Assembly (NCBI GenBank): GCA_021151605.1
Contig: JAGKWZ010000013.1
Span: forward strand, 1-62,178
Origin: Verrucomicrobiaceae bacterium
GTDB lineage: Bacteria > Verrucomicrobiota > Verrucomicrobiia > Verrucomicrobiales > Verrucomicrobiaceae
DNA: 62,178 nucleotides
Direction: 5' to 3'
Under the pieces are notes generated by a model. The model saw only the letters and a program-made list of their open reading frames with translations. It was not told where the DNA came from and did no database searches. The translations under genes were made by a program, and so were the position numbers. Shown here piece by piece: positions 42,110-51,100 of the stretch (the stretch's first letter is position 1; the number at the start of each line of letters is the position of its first letter).

Positions 42110-45100
42110 GTGAAACGCGCCTCGCAGGGCAAGCCTTCCGCGTCTCCACCAGCGGAAAAGCCCATTGCACCGGCCATCGTCCGCGTCCTCATAGCGACGC
42201 TGTGCGTTTGTCATGGCTCCGCTTTGAAACCAGAGAAAGCCTCTGCCACCAAAACGGCGCGCCCGAGGCCGAAAAAGGCCGCCGCGCCGAAACCTGCCGA
42301 CCCAGCGCCTGCACTAGCAGCCGAGGATCGGGTGGAAAACCACGGCCTTGTGAGGTCGGTGGCACGGCAGCCTGACTTTTCGGCGAAACTGCGGGCGCTG
42401 GGAGGTGGTGAGGTCGTCTGCCTGGACCACGTCACACCGGAGGCGAATGGTTTTGCGGTCGCACTCGTCATCGCTCGGGCACAGCAGCTCAAGCGTCGGC
42501 TGTGGGTGCTGTGCCCTGATCCGCGCACGCAGGATCGGGTACAGGCTGAGTTGCTTGTGTGGCAGGCGTCAGCCCTCTACTTCCCAAGGCACTCGCAGAG
42601 CTTCGGCAACGATGCCTTGCCCGATCCCGATCTGGCGGCGGAACGGGTGGGGGTGTTGGAAAGATGGGCTGCCATTAAATTCGGCTCTGGAGAGCCAAGC
42701 TACGCCCTCCTCCTCTGCGCCGATAGCCTGAACGAGCCCGTGCCGACGGCGAGGGAGCTGGAAAAGCAACGGCGGCAGATCGAGGTGGGGCAAAAGCTCG
42801 ATGTCGAGGCCTTCATCACCTCACTGAGTGAGGCGGGTTACGAGCGTGTGCCTGTGGTGACGGAGCGCGGGCAGTTTGCCCGACGTGGCGGGATCGTGGA
42901 TTTTTACTCCTGGCAGGCGGAGGAGCCGCTGCGCGTGGAGTGGTTCGATGACGAGATCGAATCCATCCGCGCCTTTGATCTGCACAACCAATCGTCCGTC
43001 CGCCGGCTCGAACGCGCCAACATCATCCTCCAGCTTGGCGAGAAGGCGGCAGACTCAGGAAAGGTGAAGGATTATCTGGCGAAAAACGACCTCGTGCTCG
43101 TGATCGGGGATGAATCCGTGGAGGTGCCTGTCCACGCCCGCATCATCGACGGTGCCCTCACGCACGACGGGCCGGAAGACTTTGCCACCGCGATCCATGA
43201 AAACCCTCTTGGCGTCTTCGATGCCTCCGACTTCGTGCTTCACGAGGCTCGGCGGAAGCAGTTCGAGATGCAGGTGAATGAGTGGAACAAGCTCGGTTGG
43301 CAGACGGTCGTGTTCTTTCACAATGAAGCGGAACGCGAACGCTTTGGCGAACTGCGCAGCGCGGATGCGGTAAAGGTGGAGACCACGCTGGGCCTGCTTT
43401 ATCGCGGCTTCACCGTGCCATCGGCAAAGCTCGCGGTGCTGACTGGTGCGGAGATTTTTGGCAGACATCAGGTGTCACGTCGGTCACGCGGCTCGAAGCT
43501 CGCGGACCCTGAGGTGCTGCGCAAAGCCCGCGACATGCTTAGCGAGCTACGGGATGGCGACCTCGTCGTGCATAGCGAGCACGGCATCGGCCGCTTCGCC
43601 GGAGTGGAAACACGCACCACGCCTGGCGGGAAAAAAGAGGAAGTGCTCGTGCTGCATTACGCCGACGAGTCGAAGCTTTTCGTGCCCGTCGTTCAGGCGC
43701 ACATGGTCAGTCGCTACGTCGGCGTCGGCGGACGTGCGCCTGCTTTGAGCAAACTCGGCGGCGGCTCCTGGCACAAGACGCGGAAAAGCGCTGAGAAAAG
43801 CGTGGAGGAATTCGCAGCGAAGATGCTCTCCGTCAGCGCCGAGCGCCGCACGGTGACGGGCTACGCGCATCCGCCCGACACCAAGTGGCAAGTCGAGTTC
43901 GAGCAGTCCTTCCTCTACCGCGAGACACCGGATCAGCTCCGCTGTGTGGAGGAGATCAAGCGCGACATGGAAGCGCCGAAACCGATGGATCGACTGCTCT
44001 GCGCCGATGTCGGATTCGGCAAGACCGAGGTGGCGATCCGCGCTGCCTTCAAAGCAGTGATGGGTGGCAAACAAGTCGCCATCCTCGTGCCCACGACCGT
44101 ACTCGCACGGCAGCATTGGCAAAACATCCGCGAGCGCATGAGCGAGTTCCCCGTCACCGTGGAGATGCTCTGCCGACTCACGCCGAAGAACCGCGAGAAG
44201 AAGATTCTGGAAGGCATCCGCGATGGCACGGTGGACATCGTTGTGGGCACGCATCGCGTCATTTCCAAAGACGTCCGCTTTAAAGATCTCGGGCTGGCAG
44301 TGATCGATGAAGAGCAGCGCTTCGGCGTGAAGCATAAGGAGAAGTTTAAAGAGATCTTTCGCCTCGTAGATGTGCTGACGCTCAGCGCCACGCCAATTCC
44401 ACGCACGCTTTACTTTGCCCTCATGGGGATGCGCGACATGAGCACCATCGAGACGCCGCCACCAAACAAGCAGGCCGTGGGCACGATCATCACGCCGTAT
44501 GACGAGCGTGTCATCAAGCAGGCCGTTGATGCCGAGCTGGACCGTGGCGGGCAGGTTTTCCTCCTGCACAACCGGGTCATGACCATCGAAAAAACCGCGA
44601 TGCGCATCCGCGAGCTATGTCCGCAAGCGCGGGTGATCGTGGGACATGGGCAGATGGATGAAGAGCTGCTGGAGGACGTGATGCACACCTTTGTCGATGG
44701 CGAAGCCGACGTGCTCGTCTGCACTACCATCATCGAAAGCGGCGTCGATATTCCGAACGCGAACACCATCATCATCGACCGTGCAGATCGCTTCGGACTC
44801 GCGGACTTGTATCAGCTCCGAGGTCGCGTGGGCCGTGGCGGGCAGCAAGCCCATGCGTATCTGCTTTTACCCCGAGACGCCGTCACGGCTGGCGATGCCC
44901 GCAAGCGCGTGAACGCTATCAAGCAATACACCGGCCTTGGCAGCGGCTTCAAAATCGCCCTGCGCGACCTGGAGATTCGCGGTGCCGGCAATCTCCTCGG
45001 CACCGAGCAAAGCGGCCATATCGCTGCCGTCGGGTTCGACATGTATTGCCAGATGCTGAAGCAGACCGTGAACCGGATGCAGGGCCGTCGCGTCGCCCGT

Positions 45101-45526
45101 CCGGTGGATGTCAGCCTGCGTGCCGACTTCCTCGTTCAGACCGAAGCGCTCATGGCCCAGGCCGAAAAAGGTGCCACGCCCGCCTTCCTGCCCACGCCTT
45201 TCATCGAAGACACCCGCCTGCGCATCACCGCCTATCGCCAGCTAGGCGAAGTCATGACGCGCAAGGAACTCGAAGAACTCGAAACCCAGTGGCGCGACCA
45301 ATACGGCGACCAGCTCCCCTACCCCGTTCAGAACTTGCTCGCCTGCGCTTCTCTCCGCCTCGCTGCCTCTCATGCAGGCATCACGGATGTGGAGATCAAA
45401 GACCGCAAACTCATGCTCACGCGGAATGGCAAGTTCGTCATGATTAATGGCAAATTCCCGCGCCTGACCGAACGGGCCGGCTTCAAACAGCTGGCCGAAG
45501 CCACGGCGATGGTGCGGAGCTTGTAA
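42110..45526 (+). CDS. mfd: Transcription-repair coupling factor Mfd
   Basis: A 1138-residue DNA translocase that removes stalled RNA polymerase and recruits UvrA. The GTG start at 42110 has AGAGG nine bases upstream and gives close to the usual length (about 1150). The UvrB-like module is present (RRGGIVDFYSWQAEEPLRVE), as are the RNA polymerase interaction domain (LRDGDLVVHSEHGIGRFAGV) and the RecG-like helicase motifs: I ADVGFGKTEVAIRAAF, II DEEQRFG, III LSATPIPRTL and VI QLRGRVGRGGQQAHAYLL. The C-terminal UvrA-binding domain follows. The first 70 residues are Lys/Ala/Pro-rich and probably disordered. Confidence 0.96.
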   Translation: MKRASQGKPSASPPAEKPIAPAIVRVLIATLCVCHGSALKPEKASATKTARPRPKKAAAPKPADPAPALAAEDRVENHGLVRSVARQPDFSAKLRALGGGEVVCLDHVTPEANGFAVALVIARAQQLKRRLWVLCPDPRTQDRVQAELLVWQASALYFPRHSQSFGNDALPDPDLAAERVGVLERWAAIKFGSGEPSYALLLCADSLNEPVPTARELEKQRRQIEVGQKLDVEAFITSLSEAGYERVPVVTERGQFARRGGIVDFYSWQAEEPLRVEWFDDEIESIRAFDLHNQSSVRRLERANIILQLGEKAADSGKVKDYLAKNDLVLVIGDESVEVPVHARIIDGALTHDGPEDFATAIHENPLGVFDASDFVLHEARRKQFEMQVNEWNKLGWQTVVFFHNEAERERFGELRSADAVKVETTLGLLYRGFTVPSAKLAVLTGAEIFGRHQVSRRSRGSKLADPEVLRKARDMLSELRDGDLVVHSEHGIGRFAGVETRTTPGGKKEEVLVLHYADESKLFVPVVQAHMVSRYVGVGGRAPALSKLGGGSWHKTRKSAEKSVEEFAAKMLSVSAERRTVTGYAHPPDTKWQVEFEQSFLYRETPDQLRCVEEIKRDMEAPKPMDRLLCADVGFGKTEVAIRAAFKAVMGGKQVAILVPTTVLARQHWQNIRERMSEFPVTVEMLCRLTPKNREKKILEGIRDGTVDIVVGTHRVISKDVRFKDLGLAVIDEEQRFGVKHKEKFKEIFRLVDVLTLSATPIPRTLYFALMGMRDMSTIETPPPNKQAVGTIITPYDERVIKQAVDAELDRGGQVFLLHNRVMTIEKTAMRIRELCPQARVIVGHGQMDEELLEDVMHTFVDGEADVLVCTTIIESGVDIPNANTIIIDRADRFGLADLYQLRGRVGRGGQQAHAYLLLPRDAVTAGDARKRVNAIKQYTGLGSGFKIALRDLEIRGAGNLLGTEQSGHIAAVGFDMYCQMLKQTVNRMQGRRVARPVDVSLRADFLVQTEALMAQAEKGATPAFLPTPFIEDTRLRITAYRQLGEVMTRKELEELETQWRDQYGDQLPYPVQNLLACASLRLAASHAGITDVEIKDRKLMLTRNGKFVMINGKFPRLTERAGFKQLAEATAMVRSL

Positions 45527-45642
45527 GAAGTGCTACGAAATCGCACTTAGCTCCATAAATCCTTCTCTTTGAGCAAGACGATGCTCGACAGACTCTTCAA
45601 TCCTTGGTTAGCCTTGCTTAATTCTTCAGAAAATAGAACGAT

Positions 45643-46230
45643 ATGGCCAGCAAACCAACCCCCAAAAAAGGTGCTACTAAGAAATCAGCTCCGACGAAGC
45701 CCGCAGCTAAATCGGCAGCTCCTGCAAAAAAGGTAGCCAAACCGGCCTCCAAACCAGCGCCTAAGCCTGCCGCAAAGGCAGCAAAGGTACCTAGCCCCGC
45801 CCCGGTTGTTGTCGCCAAAGAACCTGAGCTGCCGCCAGCCCCAACTCCGAAGCCAGTCCCAGTTGCCAAGGCCGCCGCACCAGCTTCGGTGGCTCTGACG
45901 ATCAGTGTTCAGACCTCCCAAGGCATGGCCGCTAACGGAAACACCCATCCTGCGAATATGCTGGTCATCGTCACCTGTGCCGGTGCTCCTGTCGTCGAGC
46001 TGACACGCGATCACTTCACTCTTATGGAACACTTTGAAGTTCCAGGGCAGACCGCCCCTTTCAGTAATAGTATTACTTCTTTCCGCAATGCTGGCACAGG
46101 TGCCTACCTAATCCAGACCAAGCCCATTACCGGAGCTCCTTGGCGTAGCGGACATCATCTCGGCCAGCTTCTCATTTCCGACGATGATGAGCGCCAGGGA
46201 CAGGCGGCCTTCAAATTGATCATCAAATAA
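45643..46230 (+). CDS. Histone H1-like Lys/Ala/Pro-rich protein with C-terminal domain
   Basis: A 195-residue protein. The N-terminal 85 residues are almost only Lys, Ala, Pro, Thr and Ser (PKKGATKKSAPTKPAAKS and similar), like the tail of eukaryotic-type H1 and bacterial H1-like proteins that coat DNA. The C-terminal 110 residues form a distinct beta-rich domain (TISVQTSQGMAANGNTHPAN, then HLGQLLISDDDERQGQ) that is not recognised. No signal peptide. DNA binding is inferred from composition only; the folded part may give specificity or multimerisation. Confidence 0.6.
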   Translation: MASKPTPKKGATKKSAPTKPAAKSAAPAKKVAKPASKPAPKPAAKAAKVPSPAPVVVAKEPELPPAPTPKPVPVAKAAAPASVALTISVQTSQGMAANGNTHPANMLVIVTCAGAPVVELTRDHFTLMEHFEVPGQTAPFSNSITSFRNAGTGAYLIQTKPITGAPWRSGHHLGQLLISDDDERQGQAAFKLIIK

Positions 46231-46260
46231 GGTCATCGAGGGGCGTTCACCCTTCAACCT

Positions 46261-46890
46261 ATGATGAAATCCCTTTTCGCATCCATTTGTCTCGTCGTCG
46301 CCGCCTCTGCCCAGGAGGCCGCGAAACCTGACCCAAATACCCTCTTCCGCGAGGGGGTGCAGGCATTTTACGATGCGAAGCCGAAGGAGTCTGTCGCGGC
46401 CTTCGACAAACTGATCGCCCTAGAGCCAGCTGCGAAGCCGCAGCTCTGGCAGCGCGGACTTTCGCTCTATTTAGCGGGTGATTTCAAAGGTGGACGCGAG
46501 CAGTTCGAAGTTCACCAGACGGTAAACTCAAACGATGTGGAGAATGCTGCCTGGCATTTCATCTGCGTAGCACGGGCAGAAAGCCTGGAAGCCGCACGAA
46601 AGGCGCTCATCCCCATTGAGGGCGACTCACGCGTGCCGATGAAGGAGGTTCACGACTTGTTCGCCGGTAAAGGAAGCGTGGAGGCTGTGCTCAAGGCCGC
46701 TGAGTCAGGCGAGGGCGAGGCTTTGAAAAACCACCGCTGCTATGCCCACCTCTACCTTGGTCTCTACTTCGAGGCGCTCGGAGAAGAATCCAAAGCCAAG
46801 GAACACATGCTCAAAGCGGCCAATGACTACCGCATGGAGCACTACATGGGCAAGTCCGCCCAGGTACATGTGAAAGTGCGCGGCTGGTGA
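46261..46890 (+). CDS. Secreted TPR-like protein
   Basis: A 209-residue exported protein, signal peptide about 1-17 (ending ASA-QE). The mature part is a TPR-like helical array (NTLFREGVQAFYDAKPKESV, then LWQRGLSLYLAGDFKGGREQ and YLGLYFEALGEESKAKEHML). Such proteins usually mediate protein contacts. Lies 30 bp after the H1-like gene and converges with the CorA gene. A second ATG at codon 2 is equally possible. Confidence 0.75.
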   Translation: MMKSLFASICLVVAASAQEAAKPDPNTLFREGVQAFYDAKPKESVAAFDKLIALEPAAKPQLWQRGLSLYLAGDFKGGREQFEVHQTVNSNDVENAAWHFICVARAESLEAARKALIPIEGDSRVPMKEVHDLFAGKGSVEAVLKAAESGEGEALKNHRCYAHLYLGLYFEALGEESKAKEHMLKAANDYRMEHYMGKSAQVHVKVRGW

Positions 46891-46896
46891 GCAAGG

Positions 46897-47874
46897 TCAG
46901 AGCAGCTTCTTCTTTTTGAAGAACCAAATGGGAGCCAGAGCGGACACGACCAGCAGTCCGATCACCCCCGGGTAGGCCCAGGGCTGCTTCAGCTCGGGCA
47001 TGTGCTCGAAGTTCATGCCGTAAACGCTCGCAATGAGCGTCGGCGGCATGAAGAGCACACTGGCAATAGTGAAAATTTTGATGATCTGGTTCTGCTGGAT
47101 GTTGATGAGGCCGAGCGTGGATTCCAAGAGGAAGGTCATCTCCTGAGTTTGCTGATTCGTGTAGTCATCCAGGGACTTCACATCGCGCATCACGGAGCGG
47201 AACTGGGCGGCTAGTTCACCACGCATCCAGGGGGCAGCATTGCTCAGGAAGAACTGGAGCATGCGGCTGACACTGAGCAAACTCTCACGCAGATTCGCCA
47301 CGAGGGCACTGCGGCGGCCAAGCGTTTTGACCACATCGGCGAGGTCTTTTTCCACCATGGCGTTCGCCCGATGGGGATCGAGGCGGAAGACTTCACGGGC
47401 GAGCTTTTTCAGATCGCCCTCCACCATCTGGAGCGCATCGGCGATGCGGGCGACGATGAGTTCGCAGAGCACGAGGAAGACCGCATCACTCGTCATCGGG
47501 CAGTGGCACTGGCGCTTCACCTGATCCACAAGCACGCGGAAGGCCATGGGGTCCGCATAGCGTACGGTGGTCAGGCAGTCGGGCGCGAGAACGAAGGAGA
47601 TGGCTGTATTGTCAGGGTCTGGGGTGTCGAGACCGACGGGAATCCACGCGGTCATGTAGAGTGCGCCTTTCTCCGTGTAGAGCCTACTGGACTCCTCAAT
47701 CTCCTGCATCTCTTCACGCGTTGGGAGCTGATACTCGAGCCAGCTTTCGGCTTCCAGCTCCTCCGCACGCGCAGGATTCAGCAGATCGAGGAAGACGAGA
47801 TTGTCCGGGAAAGGACGCACCTTTTCGTCATTCCAGTCGATGAGCTGGCCTTGTTGGGTGATGAGTCTGACCAT
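46897..47874 (-). CDS. CorA-family divalent metal ion transporter
   Basis: A 325-residue channel. A large cytoplasmic N-terminal domain with a long stalk helix leads to two C-terminal spans. The first span ends in the YGMN signature (about 284-287) followed by the expected acidic loop, and the protein ends in a KKKKLL lysine cluster. Pentameric CorA proteins move Mg2+, sometimes Co2+ or Ni2+. Whether it is linked to the metal-sensing locus at the other end of the window is unknown. Confidence 0.92.
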   Translation of the reverse strand: MVRLITQQGQLIDWNDEKVRPFPDNLVFLDLLNPARAEELEAESWLEYQLPTREEMQEIEESSRLYTEKGALYMTAWIPVGLDTPDPDNTAISFVLAPDCLTTVRYADPMAFRVLVDQVKRQCHCPMTSDAVFLVLCELIVARIADALQMVEGDLKKLAREVFRLDPHRANAMVEKDLADVVKTLGRRSALVANLRESLLSVSRMLQFFLSNAAPWMRGELAAQFRSVMRDVKSLDDYTNQQTQEMTFLLESTLGLINIQQNQIIKIFTIASVLFMPPTLIASVYGMNFEHMPELKQPWAYPGVIGLLVVSALAPIWFFKKKKLL

Positions 47875-47943
47875 GCGGGGGGAGTGGGACTGTAGTGGAG
47901 CATTCTTATCCTGCCACGTAAAAGGCGGATCAATCAGCTTTCG

Positions 47944-48174
47944 TCACAAGCGCTGGCGGGGGCAGGGCTTACTCGCCAAAACCAAGATCGGCAGCGTGCT
48001 CACAAGCTTCCACCTTTCCGAGAGCCCGGATTGCTTCTTGCCGTCGGACCAAAAAGGGGCACAAACCCAAGCCAGCACCCAGCCCACAAGCTCGGCGACA
48101 ACGGCGATGAGATGGCTAAACAGCACGACAATCACGACCAACAGAGCTGCAACACCTTCGAAGATTGCCGCCAT
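47944..48174 (-). CDS. Small membrane protein
   Basis: A 76-residue frame with a long hydrophobic N-terminal half (about 4-43, probably one long or two short spans) and a basic tail. It follows the 1670-residue dehydrogenase gene by 15 bp on the same strand, which supports a real gene, but no family is recognised. Confidence 0.45.
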   Translation of the reverse strand: MAAIFEGVAALLVVIVVLFSHLIAVVAELVGWVLAWVCAPFWSDGKKQSGLSERWKLVSTLPILVLASKPCPRQRL

Positions 48175-48189
48175 TAGTCGCTTTGGTCG

Positions 48190-51100
48190 TTACTTCTTCT
48201 CCAGCCTCACATAATCCAACCCCACCATGTTCGACGGCACGGCATCTGGGTTTGGTGGAGCCAGCGTGAAGGTCAGCTTGTGCTCGCCAGCGGTGAGCTC
48301 ATGCGTTCCCCAGTCCTTCTCGCCGGTGTGGATGACTTTGGGGCCGTTGTAGCCATCGAAACTCGACGTCACCGGTTTGCCATCCAGCGTGATGCTGATC
48401 ACGCCATAGTCGCGGGCCATCGTGAGGGCACCATAGAGCGTGTATTTGCCCGCTTCTTTGACCGGAAGGGCGAAGGTGAGCTTCTGATCAGGCTTGCCGC
48501 CAGTCCACCAAAGCTGCGCGCCGCCGCTCCACTCGCTGCCGAAGCCACCCATGCCTTGCTTGCCGGTTTTGCCACCGGTGACTTCGAGCACTTTGAGTGA
48601 TTCGCCTTCGAGCGCGCCTTCAATGGTACGTTGTTCACGCTTCAGCGTGCTGCCCGCGCCCCCACTCTGCAAATACCTCACCAAGTCCACCACCATCTCA
48701 GGCTGCAAAGCATCAAACAGACCCTCCGGCATGGTGCTGAGCTTCGAGACCTCGCGCTTCGCGATGTCCGCCTGCGGGAGCGTGAACTCCACACCGCCCA
48801 TCATGGCGATCTTCACGGCGGCGGGGTTCTCGTCTTTGATGACGCCGCTCATGACGCGTCCGTCCTTCATGGTGAAGAGGTTGAGCTGGTAGGCCTTGCC
48901 GATCACCGCGTTGGGATCGAGCACGTTTTCGAGCAGGTAGTTCAAATCGGCGCGATTGCTGCCCGTGATGTCGGGGCCGACGTTTTGACCTTCGCCGAAA
49001 AGTTTGTGGCATTGGCCGCAGGTGGCGGTGTAGAGCATCTTGCCCTTCGCGAGATCGCTTTTGGCCAACGCGGCGGATGTGAGCAGCGTTTTGTATTTTT
49101 TCGTGCGCTCGCCGAGGTCGGCCTTTGGCGCATTCACATCGCCCCAGGCGGATTTGATGAGCGCGTTGATCTCCGCGTCGTCGAAGGCGGTGAGCTGTCG
49201 CACCAAAAACGGCGACAAAGCCGTCGCGGGCACCGTTTTGGCCTCCACGGCTTTCAAGAGTGCTTTCGAGCCTTCCTTGGTCGAGGCGAGGGTGTTGACC
49301 GCATCGGGCAAATCGTTCGCGGAGAGCTTCGGCAGCGCTGCGCCGAGGATTTGGGGTGTTTCAGCGTCTTTGAGCGAGGCGAGCGCCTGGATGGCCTGTC
49401 GGCGAAGGGAGGCCGGTGAGTCGTTGGAGACGATCGTGAGCAGGATTTTGGCCGTGGTGGCATCCTTGGCCTGCAACAGCACCTTCAAGGCGCTTTCACG
49501 CGCCGATGTGTTTGCTGTCGCGAGGGCGAGTTGATCGCGGAAGTGCTTCAAGGCTGCCTCGATGCCCATGTGGGCTTCGAGTTCGAGCAGGAGCGACGCC
49601 TCGGACGTTGGAGTGGAGGCTTTAGCCGAGGTTGGGGCTTTACCCGAGTCAGCTGAAGCCTGGACTCCAACGAAGCTCTCGCGCATCTGGGTCCAATTCG
49701 ATGGCGAAGAGACCTTGCTGCCTCCGCGAGCCGCCTGCACGACCGCCGTGAGCAAATTCTGCCGCAGCGCCGCGTCCTTCGACTCCGCCGCGAGCTTGAG
49801 CAGCCCCTGAATCCCCGCCTCCTCGCCCGCCAGTCGGCGATAGATGAACTCCGTGACCTTCGGCATCTTCGACACCGCCGCGAGTTGCATCCCCACCGCC
49901 GGGTCCGCCGCCACCACTGGCTCGATGCCATACCAGATGAGCAGCGGGATCATCGGGTCGTCCTTGTCCTCCCCGTGCTTGAGGAGGGCGGTGGCGAGGC
50001 CTTTGCGTTGATCCTGCGGGATGCGCTGGAGCGCGGAAGCGAGTTCGCGGCGGACGATGGGGGAGGTATTCGTCTTCGCGACTTCAGTCATTGGAACCAG
50101 CCTGTCATCCCAATGTTTTTGTTCTTTGGAATCAAGCTCAGTGTCAATTCGGCCTCCTGCTAAAGACAAATACTCGGTCAGGTTGGCTAGTCGAATCGCC
50201 CATCTCGTTACCTGCTCATCATTTTGATTTGAGGGGGATGCTATGAACCCATTATAGCCAGTGCTAGGATCGGATCCATTAGCTGCCGTGCCCACGGCAT
50301 GAAGTAGCCACATGCCTCTAAGTGCTGAGTTCGTTGGAAATTTCTCGATACCCATTTGGCTGAGTAGTTTCATGATCGTCTGTTCACGATGAGCAATGTT
50401 TGAGGCATTCTCCATCAGCACCCGCCTCGCCATGCGTGACTCCCACTCGTTCGTCGTCTGCACGGCGAGTTTGGCGAGCGCTTCATCGCTTTCCTTCGCG
50501 AGATCACCCTTCCACGGCTTCCAGCCGCCGTAGCTGATCCGGTAGATGCGCCCATTGCTGCGATCCCAGTTTTCCACGGCGTTGCTGCCGCGGTGGCAGA
50601 TTTGCTGATCGCTCCAGTCGCTGACATACAAAGCGCCGTCGGGGCCGACTTTCTGCGTGACGGGGATGAAGTGCATGTCATTCGACCGCAGGAAGTCGGC
50701 GGCGTGTTTGCCGATGTAGCTGCTGCCTTTCACATCGGTGTAGTTCGCGACGAGGCGATGGCCGTGGAGGTTGCCGAAGAGGAGCTGGTTGCGATACGTC
50801 GGCGGGAAGAGGCTGCTCTGGTAGATGGCGAGCCCACAGTGCGCGTGACCGCCGCCGAGGGCGTTGGTGTCGTTGTTCATCACGCCTGCGCCGGTCGTTT
50901 TGTCGAAGGTGACATCGGGTCGCGGATTGCCAGCGTAGTGCGCGTGGTCGGCGATGGTCTTGATGTCCTCGTAGGTGTAGGCGTTGAAGTGCTGCCCGGC
51001 CTGCCGGTGATAGCGTCCGCCCGGCACGATGTGGTAGAGATGCGGAATGACGCACGCGGTGACGAACCACTCGCCATGCTGGTCGTAATCGAGCCCCCAG

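Noticed and set aside
43547..44569. A 340-codon minus-strand frame opposite mfd
   Set aside because: Antisense shadow of the helicase module of Mfd.
45529..45551. Terminator after mfd (AAGTGC and GCACTT around a 9-nt loop)
   Set aside because: Stem is only 6 bp and no T tract follows; too weak to list.
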